From Tremella fuciformis (Eukaryota; Basidiomycota; Tremellomycetes; Tremellales; Tremellaceae): DNA of 64,000 nucleotides. The first letter of the stretch is position 1, and each line of letters starts with the position of its first letter. Of the stretch, positions 55,105 to 64,000 are shown piece after piece. The position numbers were made by a program, and so were the translations under genes. Under the pieces are notes generated by a model, which made no database searches, was not told the origin of the DNA, and saw only the letters and a list, made by a program, of their open reading frames with translations. Location: positions 2,501-66,500 of the forward strand of contig CP136495.1 in NCBI GenBank assembly GCA_032768795.1. The letters are read 5' to 3'.

Positions 55105-55549
55105 GATCCCGGTCACCGAGGTCGCGGAGACAGACGATGTTTGGAGAACGGATGTCAGCGGCAAAGCGTGCTTGAGAGGGGATGGACAAGGAGCATCCTG
55201 CGACCCCGGGCTTTAATGAGGCAAGCCCCACGGGACGCTTCGGTTGTTTGCGGCTACAAGCGGAAAGAGCCTCATTTAACCGGCAGGGAAATAGAGCAGA
55301 TAGGTCTCCACGGGGCGCCGGCTCGTCTGCCTTCTCCGCCCATGCAGCTCCGGCCGGGTCACCGGGAGGGCTCCCGCGGCCGTAACGCGTCTTCTCGGAC
55401 GCGGAGATCAGCAATTCTGCGCTCGGCTGTAGCCGAACAATTGCCTCGCCGAGGTGACGGTTCACTTCCATCGCTGTCGCTCTGGAGAACACGGTGCCGC
55501 AGAGGTAGTCATCGTCTATGTTTCGAAAGCGTGTTGTGGGCGAGTCGCG
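55105..55549. promoter_or_regulatory. Divergent region between regulator and flavocytochrome b2
   Basis: 445 bp. Frames on both strands are open here (for example minus 55010-55582) but lack features. It probably holds both promoters. Confidence 0.35.
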
Positions 55550-57902
55550 ATGAGTCGAGTGCCACTCCGCTGCGCGAAGCAAGGTGTCGTCCAGAAATTG
55601 TCGCGCCCGATCCAGTCAAGATCCTGCCCCAGCCGACCATACTCAGCCGGAGCAGCGAGTTCCTCCAGGACGAACTGGTCACCGAATCCAGGCAAACGTC
55701 GTGCAGTTGTCCCATTGGGCATAGTTGTAGGTCAAAACACATTCAGTGAGCCTAACTGAGGTCTGAAGGGGGGAATTCTATCAACACTTGTTTTCATCAG
55801 CTGGAGTCGGCAGACCCTGAAATCGGACAGCGAGGCTGCGGTCAAAGCAAATGAAGCACTGGCCATACACAAGCTTCCCGGAGAGAGGCTCATTGGGGAG
55901 TCCGAGCTGGTCGCTCACTCTACCCGGAATGACCTTTGGGTAGCAATCGATGGGGACGTCTGGGAGTGAGCCATCGTTTGAAACCGATGTGGCGTTGCTC
56001 ACATTTGGCAGCTTGACAGAGTTTGTGGAGAGTCACGTCAGTCGAGCTGCATGCGATAAGCTTATACTAAAAGCAGCCCGGTGGCATGAAGATACTGATC
56101 GACCATGGCGGAATGGACGTGACCAAGTGAGGCTTTCCGTTTCTCATAGCGATCTGCCAATGATCATAGACTGTTCAAGGGCATACATCCTCCCGGAACG
56201 CTCGAGACTCACCTGGATCCCGACTGGAAAGTGGGCCGTCTGGATGAGGAAGGTGTGTCAGCTCTCGGTGTGAGGGAGTGGGAACACTAAACTTCAAGCC
56301 GTGGCCAAGTTCAAAGGGCTGGACGACGATGAAGGGGCCAGAATAGCCCGCGCAAGATCCGCTCTGTTCGGCGTGAACTCTGTCGTGGCGCTTGACGACT
56401 TCGAGGTGAATCGTCCTCGCCCTTAGCCGCGGGTGACTGATTGAATCAGACATACGCAAAGGATCTGCTACCCGCCGCTGCCTGGGAGTACTATAGTAGC
56501 GGGGCGGAAAGTGAAACGGGTGGGTTCCTCCCGCTTGCTTCGTTGTTGGGTCGCTGCTGAGCACGAAGCAATGAAGGAGAACCGAAGCGCCTTTGATCGA
56601 GTGTACTTCCGGCCAAGAGTGATGAACGATGTATCGGAAGTCGACCTCCGCACGCAAGTCCTCGGAGTCAACTCCAGCCTGCCCATATACATCTCACCTA
56701 CTGCGCAAAATGGTCTGGGTCAGCCTCTTGTACGTGGTCGAATGTGAGCCTTCGCTTCAGGCTGACTTTGCCCAGGGCGAAGTGGCCGTCACACTTGGAG
56801 CGGGAAAGCAGGATATCCTGCAAGTTTTATCGTACGCGTCGTCGAGAAGTCTCGAGGAGGTATTAGCGGCCGCGAAGGAGGATCAGAGAATCGGGTGGCA
56901 GCTGTACATGAAGCAGGAGCGGCAAGTTGGGCTTGACTCCAAACCGTGCAGGGCTTATCAGAAGGGACGTGGCCGCGAAAGACATCAGGAAGGCTTACGA
57001 GCTCGGTGCACACTCCATCTGGCTCACAGTGGACTCGACAGTGGTAAGTCACTCGCGGCCTGTAACACTAGATCACCCCTGACATGGTACAGCTGGGGCG
57101 GCGGATCCGTCAAGAAAGAGCAGCGGTAGCGATGAGGCCTGTGAGTGCCTTCACTGCGACCTACCGAGTGATCTCCTGATCACCAGTCGCCCAATGGCGA
57201 GCCACTCTCACGGGAAGAAAGGCAGATCATCTCGCCGTGGGTGACAAGATAGCTTATGCGGCATATCTTAACCTCAGGTACCATGGCAGGAATCTCACTT
57301 GGAAGGACATAGATTGGATCAAGTCTCTCGCTCCAGGTCTTCCCGTCGTCGTGAAGGGCGTCGGCGCTTGGGAGGTCAGCAGGACCGTGAGCAGCGATTG
57401 ATCCGGCTGACAAGGTCAGGATGTCGTCTTGGCCAAGCAGCACGGTGCCGATGCCGTCGTCCTGTCAAATCACGGTGGGAGGCAGATGGACTTGTGTGTC
57501 GCGACTCCCTCTCCCCTGCTTTCAAAGCTGAATGAATGCACAGTGCCGACCCGTCACTCAAAACTCTCCTCGACTTGTATCAAAACTCGCCCGATACCTT
57601 GTCAAAGAGCGATAATTTTCAAGTGTTCTTGGATGGCGGCGTTCGGAGGGGAACCGACGTTCTGAAAGCTTTGTGTCTTGGCGCAAGTGCAGTGGGTCTC
57701 GGTCGGCCGTTCATATACGCGGCGACTGGCTGGGGCCCGGATGGGGTTGAAAAGGCAATCACGCGTGAGCCTCTTACAGACGCCCCGAGCCGCTACTGAC
57801 CGGTCTGTCTTGAGGGAGGAGATGCAGATCAGCATGCGGCTGTTGGGTGTCACAAGTCTCGACCAGCTCGGCCCGGAGTTGCTCAACACGTCCAAATTGT
57901 AG
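55550..57902 (+). CDS. Flavocytochrome b2, L-lactate dehydrogenase (cytochrome c) type
   Basis: Many short exons. [17 protein letters not shown] at 55550 begins an Arg/Ser-rich mitochondrial presequence with RPYSAGA, followed by a short hydrophobic stretch, as in intermembrane-space proteins. The cytochrome b5 domain reads [19 protein letters not shown], an intron, then [10 protein letters not shown], so the heme motif HPGG is split by an intron; the second heme His is in IHPPGTLE. The FMN domain follows: [43 protein letters not shown], catalytic [26 protein letters not shown] and GLGRPFIYA. It oxidises L-lactate (or another 2-hydroxy acid) to the keto acid, passing electrons to cytochrome c. 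The borders of introns in the FMN part are approximate. Confidence 0.87.
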
Positions 57903-58503
57903 GGTTCGCAACGCATGGAGACAATGGGCGGCTTGTGTTTGTACTATGCATGGTCCATTGCAAGCACGTCCTGGTGGTGCATCGGCTTTGTGCGACGGCT
58001 TCCCCGCTGCCGGCTATCCAAAATCAGCCAATCCGTTTCCCCCTACATAGGGAATACCAAGTAGCAAGCAAGCGCAGTGCCACATCTTTCACATTTCTTA
58101 TGGGCATGCCACAGCCACCGATGACCGGGCATCGGGACACATTGAAGACAAGTCTAAGAGCAGTGAAAGGTGGCTCGGGACTGCTTGAGCCTCCTGCTCC
58201 TATCCGACTCCCCCTTTCTCCCTGGACTCATGCAGGAGATGGAGAAGGCTCAGTGTCGACGAGAAGAATCGCTTTGCCGAAAGATACCCGGCTTGAGAAT
58301 TGTCCAGCTCGCCGACAGGGACGCGGTGAGATCAGTCTTATCAACGGCCTTTCATAGCAAATTCGTAGTGCAGTGTGTGTGGAGAACGGACGTCTATGAG
58401 CGCATGGCTTGCCGTGAAAGGCAGCCCAGGGCCTTCATTTCGAGCCATACCTAACTCTCATCTCTACATCCACGAGCAAATCCTCCAACCGGTTGGATGT
58501 CGG
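57903..58503. other. Convergent intergenic region
   Basis: 601 bp between the stop of cytochrome b2 and the stop of the MFS carrier. No supported gene. Confidence 0.4.
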
Positions 58504-60495
58504 TCAGACCCTAGGCCTGGCAGACTCGTGTTCGGCCTCCCGGACCAGCACGTCCTCGTCAAACTTCTTCTCCTGCCCCGAATTCGTCTCCGCTTCCACC
58601 AACTCGACCACACTCGGATTCACTGTTCGCTGCTCGCTTGAAGCACCGAGCTTGTACCAGAAGAAGACGGTCATGAGTGCGGCGGCGGCGAGCATGGCGA
58701 AAAGGGTCCACAAGCCTGGATAGCTGGTGGATCAGCACGACACCAGTTCACTCAATGAAGAAATACAGACTAGTGGGGCGAGTCATGGGCGGGAAAGAGA
58801 TAAGGGGCGACGGCACCTGCGATATTCGCAATTGCGATCCTGCCATGTCAGCCTCGATGCCACATAAGCGATATTAAGAGTCACATTCCGCCAGTGGCGA
58901 TGGCCGTCGATGTTGCGCCAGTCACCGTGGCTGTCCGGTATGCGATGAACGGAATGACGGCGGCGTTCGTGCAAGCGATCATACACACGCCTACATACCG
59001 GCCCCCGACGTTCTTCACAGCGGCGAGTAGGACATATCCAATGGCGACGAATAGCAAGGCTGCGATGATGTGCTGCCGGTCAGCGTCTTTCATGTCGGAC
59101 AGCGGTTCACTCGCCATTGGTCGCTCCCTTGTTCGATCGGAATGCCACGAGTTGCCTATGATGACGACGAATGCAAAAGCATTGGGAGGCACTGTGAGGA
59201 GCTGTGCTCGCCCTGGCGGTCAGCATGATCCTTCACTAGGTCTGAGAGGCTCACAGCCGGTAAACCCAAGGCTCGAACTGATCGTCGGGGCGAAATAGCC
59301 AAAAGCGTTGAGCGAGTTTGTCATGAAGAAGTAGTGGACACTGGGTGATCAGCACGTCTCGCTTGCGGTTCCAGCAAGACCCACGCAAAAGCCCAGAACT
59401 GCCAGCTCTTGATCGTCATCAGAAAGTCGTCCTTGTCGAAATGTTTGTCGGTGCCCTTGGGGGCGTAGTCTCCCATACGATTCACGGCGAACTGACGCTC
59501 TTCCTCCGTCAAGAACTTGGCCGTTTCGGGATAGTCCGGGAGGTAGAACCAGATCAACACGCCGACGATGAAGGCAGGTATCCCCTCCAAGATGAATCTG
59601 TGAGTCAGAACAGCTCTTGTAGCAGCGGTCCCCGCTCTGGGCCTTATGCGACTCACAGCCATTGCCAGCCGTACAGGTGGGCTTTGCCAGACATGAACGA
59701 GACTCCAGTGGCGATGGCTCCTCCAAAAGCCCCAGATACCGCTATGCTTGCCGAGAAGATCGCCATGCGTGTAGCTCTCTGCCATAAGCTACTCAAGCAG
59801 TGTGCAACGATCGAGCAGGCATCACCTCATGTGGCCGATACCAGAAGCAGATCAAACACATGACTCCCGGCTACAACCTCAGCAGGGTGCGCCATAGTCG
59901 GTGCGGTACTTACGAAGAAACCAGCTTCCGCAATACCCAGGAAGATTCTACACACGATGAGCCCGCTGTACGAGGACACCGCCGCGGTACAAATGGTCAC
60001 TGCAGCGCATCAGCATGTGCTCGTAGTCTCTCAGACCCACCGATGGCCCAAGACACCATGATGCGGGCGATCCACTTCGACGGCGTGAAGTATTTCATCC
60101 TGATAGGATTAGCAATGTCTTTTGGTGACAACATGACGATTCTCACGCGATGTTGGAGGGAAACTCGAAGATAACGTAGGGGACGAAAAAGATGGCTACG
60201 ATGACGTTGTAGCGATTTCCTTGCAGATTGAGTGTTTCGACGAGGGACTCTCCCTTCTTGTCATTGTTGAGCGTACGTCTACATGGTCAGCACAAGTCTC
60301 TCGGGTGATGTGCGTCGTGACTGACGCGTTGCCGAGGTTGGTCCTGTCTCTGTAGCAGGGTTAGTGTAGCACCTTGAGGAATCGCACGTCCTACAGGTAG
60401 TTCAAGAGGTAGGCCACAATGATCCACGGCATCACGTGCATGTCGATCTTGCGCACCACCCGTCGCTCGAGGGCGGTAGTGTCGTAGGCTTCCAT
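58504..60495 (-). CDS. MFS transporter, allantoate permease (Dal5) type
   Basis: Starts MEAYDTTALERRVVRKIDMHVMP at 60495, giving the usual first membrane span WIIVAYLLNYL. It then runs through at least seven short introns to a C-terminal tail ending EHESARPRV at 58504. Recognisable blocks: CRIFLGIAEAGFF, FGGAIATGVSFMSGKAHLYGWQW, FILEGIPAFIVGVLIWFYLPDYPETAKFLTEEE, and RYVGVCMIACTNAAVIPFIAY. Same branch as the 29.7 kb and 49 kb carriers but too diverged by eye for a recent copy. A plasma-membrane importer; substrate unknown, perhaps an organic acid given the lactate dehydrogenase nearby. Confidence 0.83.
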
Positions 60496-61313
60496 CTTAC
60501 AGGTGGTTAAATGACAGCCGACAACGAGTAGTGATCACTTCGAAGAGAAGCAAGGCGGACTTGCACTTTTAGCTGTCTTCTTGACTCCGTAGATTTTTCT
60601 CTGGCTTATCTTGGCGGATCTGGCGCGAAAGTTGCCCAGCGTGCCTGTGAGAGCGGAAGCATGCTAATGACGTGAGAACATCCCCGGCTGCCAATCACAT
60701 GCCCAGACAGAGATAGGCTAGGCACGCCCTCGGAAGCAAGAGTTCGCAACTGACGTATGTATAGCGCGGATTTAGACGAGACTAAGGGAAGGAGATTTGT
60801 TCCGCGGTATCATTGGTCGAATGCCTTCCTACTGTTGTCTTCCCTGCCCGCAGTTGAGATCCGGAATTATTGTGGCGTCCCCACCAGATCCCTGCGGAGC
60901 TGGGGAACTGAGATCCGCGTCCAGGAGTGATCTTGCTTCGATTGCTCGATGGAGACTTGCAGGCCACATTGAAGAAGGGAGTTCGCTAGGGTCCACCAAG
61001 TTTTGACCGATCGCACCGCTTAGGTCAACACCGAGATTTGGCGAGAGTCAGGTTGCGTCGAGACAAGCGGACTCACGAAGCTCTTCAGGGATCGTCTGGG
61101 TAGCGCTGGGTCAGGTCCGGCAAGCAGTCAGAGTCGGGCATTGAGCACATGCGAAGGGGTTATGAGCCAGATCAGACGTGTAGCTAGCTTCTCATACCTC
61201 GCAATCCCAATTGATCCATGTTAAAGTCATTCATGGAGTGCACCTGCATCTCGCGGCTCAAAGTCGTGCTAGTCTTTCGACAGGCCCACAAAACGTGTTG
61301 TGAGCCTCGCAGT
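60496..61313. other. Intergenic region, no gene seen
   Basis: 818 bp between two minus-strand transporter genes. No open frame with protein-like features. It includes the promoter of the MFS carrier ending at 58504. Confidence 0.4.
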
Positions 61314-63174
61314 CTACTCGTGATACTCGAGCTTCTCATCGGCGCCCTTATCCACGTCGTCTTCGACCGTGCCGACAGCAGCAGCGACGGCGATTGGTGG
61401 CGTAGCGTCGGGACCATCGAAGATCTCGGCAACCTCTTCAAGTACAAGGCCTCGTGTCTCTGGATAGAACTGATAAATCGTGATGATGGCGACGATATTG
61501 ACAGCGATGAAGACCTTTCCACATCAGCACCCTCACGCAAGTGGCTGTGACGAGAGTTTACAAAGTAGTATTTCCAGGCGATGGCGGCCAGGGCGATGGG
61601 ATTAACCCAGAGACTGATGATACCGGATGCGGCAGTGAAGAAGACGAACACCGCAAAGCCCTTGGCTCGCAAGGAATACGGAAGGATCTCTGCGCAGTAC
61701 GTTTGGCCGAGGGCGGTAAACTACGATCAGTGCAGCTCTTCAAGAAATCATGCACGAGCAGATCCGGACGTTGTAGTACGGCGTGGCCGGCGCAGGCGGA
61801 AGTCAATGAAGGACTCACCCCGATATCATAAAAGCCAAAGTAAATGTAGATGAAGGCGAGCACGGTATTTCCCGCGCCGACCGCCTGGTGATTTGCGTAG
61901 ACGGCGGAGCAGGCGGTGACGATCACGAAGCAAACCAGCATGCCCGTCGTCGATGTGAGCCACAAGATGCGTCGAGGTACTCGTTCGCAGAAAACGCCGG
62001 CCAGAGTCGCCATGACGAAGTTCCATATCTGCAAGCCTCCATTAAACTCGGTTTGCGTCTTGGCGTCGGTAATGCCAACTGAAATCAAGATGTCGCTGAG
62101 GTAGTAACTGATTACTCCATTCTGGCAGGCTCAGCAACATCCTAGTCCTCTTCAGCCAGGAAAGTGCTCACCCCGACCAGCTGGGCGAAGAAGGCCACGG
62201 TCTGAATCCGTCATTTCCGATCTCTGCGCGTCTATGATAGCGGACTCACTGAAACAATGAGCAAGCGCCGGCGGTTGCCCTTGGTCTTAAAGAAGGTGGC
62301 AAAAGTCACATTGGCGACGGCAGCCTTCTCAATGGCGAGAGCTTCCTTGATCTCCTCGAATTCAAAACGGACGAGAGCATCATCCGCATCTCCGTTGGCG
62401 TGATACTTTGCCAAGACTTGAAGCGCGTCCTCCTGGCGGCCCTTGGACAACAGCCATCGAGGAGACTCCGGGCAGAGGGGAAGCAGCAGGAGGGTCCAAG
62501 AGCTCGGGACGAGCTGCAGGATGGAAGGCAGACGCCACGACCAGCTGCCGGCGATGTCGAGAACACCATAGGTCGTCCAAGCCGCCAGGATGGATCCCAC
62601 GTAGAAGCAGACCGTGATCAAGGATGTCGCCTCGGCGCGGAAGCGTGGATGGGCAATCTCTGCCACATACGGGCCGGTGATGAGCGCGCCGAAGAAAGAA
62701 CCGAACCCGAGCACGAAGCGGCCTGCGAGCATGTTCCAACCGCCCGTAGTCAGAGCTTGGACAAGTGCTCCCGCTATAATGATGACCGCGCCAACAGCGA
62801 TTGTCAAGCGGCGACCGAATCGATCTGCGATCCAGGCGGCAGGGAGGATAGCCGCAGCGCCACCGAGGAGGACAGACGACACGATAAGGCCAAGCTTGTT
62901 TGAGCTCGTCAGTTCAAGGTCCGCGAGGAAGAGCGGATTCGCTAAAAGACCGGCAATGAGACTGTTGTCGAAGCCTGTGTCCGTCAGCGGTGGGTTTGAC
63001 ACTGATCTGTCCAGAACACGCACCACTGGCAATAAGACCACTCCAGCCGACAAAGATTCCAATTGCTAGCTTCCGCAAGCCGGGATCGCGGAACCACCAG
63101 GTGGCGGTATTGTTCGAAAGATTATTCAAACGCGCCTTACCGCCGCCCGTGGCGATGGGACCGGGACCGGGCAT
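61314..63174 (-). CDS. Sugar-porter family MFS transporter
   Basis: Starts MPGPGPIATGGGKARL at 63174 and ends GADEKLEYHE at 61314; five or six short introns. The sugar-porter pattern is clear: TGFDNSLIAGL near span 1, AAWIADRFGRRLTIAVGA, GRFVLGFGSFFGALITGPYVAEIAHPRFRAEAT, PESPRWLLSKGR, EFNGGLQIWNFV, RRILWLTS, then LRAKGFAVFVF and a C-terminal FYPETRGLVLEEV. The PESPRWLLSKGR and PETRG motifs separate it from the Dal5-type carriers above. It resembles fungal lactose or hexose permeases. A plasma-membrane proton symporter for a sugar is likely. It could supply the sugar or sugar acid used by the 49-57 kb genes (inference). Confidence 0.87.
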
Positions 63175-63676
63175 GCTGAGATTGTGTCCGAAGTGAGTGC
63201 TAGTAGCCGAAGTACAAGGATCAACGTCGTGAGCGGGGCAGCTTGGGCCCCAGGTCAGGAACCCATGGTGTATTTATGTGTTTCCGAGGCATGTATGAGA
63301 TGACAAGACGCCCTTCATCCCTCACAGTCAGCAAGCACGCGCAGGCCTGGGCCGAATGCCAGACTACCGAAGTACCGGTGCGATGCCCGTCCGTGCCTGA
63401 AGCTACAACCGTCGCTATTGCCGAGGTGAGCCTGCTGGGCAAACCGGCTTCTACCCTGGCGGAACAAGCGCTCACTGTTTACAGTGATCATCCTCTTTGT
63501 GCCGCCCGCCAATTGACGGCTGCAGGCCGCTCGACATCTGTGTTGCTGCTCTCCTCAGCCGACCCGAAAGGCCGCTCGATCTGCTTTGACAGGATAGTCT
63601 GCCGAGTCGTATCGCCGTGATCAACCCATCAGCCGTCGGTCTTGGCCACCCGCCGGCAACATGCATCGCCCGCCCA
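63175..63676. other. Intergenic region upstream of the sugar porter
   Basis: 502 bp with no supported gene; it should include the sugar-porter promoter. Plus-strand frames here have no features. Confidence 0.4.
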
Positions 63677-64000
63677 TCAGGCGGCTCCGGAAAGCGTGAG
63701 TGTGGCCGCGTCGGGGTTGCCGTGGGCGTCAGCTGTAGAGGGCAACTGAGGCTCAGATGCGCTTCGTGTCGATCGCTCAAGGTCAGTCGATGAGCAGGGG
63801 GGGACGCGTACCTCAGCATTGCGCATCTGCTAGGGGAGACTTACCGTTTGGCAGATCAAATGCATACCCCACAGCGTGAATGCATCGTCGAAAGACCCTT
63901 GTGCGAGATGCAGCAAGCTGGACATACACTGCCAATATGTTGAACGGCCTCCTAGGTGTGTCTCTGTTCCGTTCAGGCTGCTAAAAACTGAACGGTCAAG
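63677..64000 (-). CDS. 3' end of an unrecognised gene, cut by the window edge
   Basis: A partial gene running in from the right. Reading the minus strand from 64000, one frame gives GGRSTYWQCMSSLLHLAQGS followed by FDDAFTLWGMHLICQT. Then comes a likely 33-nt intron (GTAAGT donor, GCTGAG acceptor) and a polar tail ending DAATLTLSGAA with a stop at 63677-63679. The tail looks like a cytosolic C-terminus of a membrane or cytosolic protein. The family is not recognised. Splice join tentative. Confidence 0.5.

Noticed and set aside
55010..55582. 190-codon minus-strand frame
   Set aside because: Spans the regulator's first exon, the divergent promoter and the start of cytochrome b2. No domain and no acceptable start.
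1..64000. CRISPR array, bacterial operon or integrated phage
   Set aside because: Spliced genes, fungal regulators and telomere-type repeats show eukaryotic nuclear DNA. The arrays lack the spaced repeat-spacer pattern.

Overview
The window is nuclear DNA of a basidiomycete fungus, most likely a tremellomycete (Cryptococcus/Kwoniella/Trichosporon-like). Three things point there. There is a C-rich telomere-type repeat (CCCCCTAA/CCCCTAA, matching the TTAGGGG(G) type known from Cryptococcus) at 404-474. The genes carry many very short introns (about 30-65 nt, GTGAGT-like donors). The gene content is a typical fungal catabolic and transport repertoire: Zn2Cys6 regulators, allantoate-permease-type MFS carriers and a half-size ABCG pump. 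The species is an inference. All gene models were built by hand from splice sites and reading-frame phase. No homology search was run.

Layout. 1-10.85 kb is subtelomeric: telomere-type repeats, many unrelated minisatellite arrays, and at least seven dispersed copies of a ~110 bp element whose two hairpins keep their pairing while the stem sequence changes. One spliced gene (2755-4002) sits inside it. 10.85-24.4 kb is ordinary gene space: an unknown protein, an HSL-type hydrolase, a PhyH oxygenase, a Zn2Cys6 regulator, an Atg22-like transporter, a secreted protein and an arrestin-like protein.

25-45 kb reads like a catabolic gene cluster. It holds two medium-chain dehydrogenases, two aldehyde dehydrogenases, a 4,5-dihydroxyphthalate-decarboxylase-like protein of probable bacterial origin, an MFS carrier, a Zn2Cys6 regulator, an amidohydrolase-2 decarboxylase, an SDR, an alpha/beta hydrolase and an ABCG exporter. 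Uptake, ester cleavage, decarboxylation and alcohol/aldehyde oxidation of an aromatic or aryl-ester acid would explain the set.

45-63 kb is a second group: a Zn2Cys6 regulator, an MFS carrier, a sorbitol-dehydrogenase-type enzyme, an HpcH/HpaI aldolase, another Zn2Cys6 regulator, a flavocytochrome b2 (L-lactate dehydrogenase), another MFS carrier and a sugar-type transporter. Aldol cleavage of a 2-keto-3-deoxy sugar acid to pyruvate plus lactaldehyde, then oxidation to lactate and by cytochrome b2 to pyruvate, is a coherent but unproven reading. The right edge cuts through one more minus-strand gene (63677 to beyond 64000).
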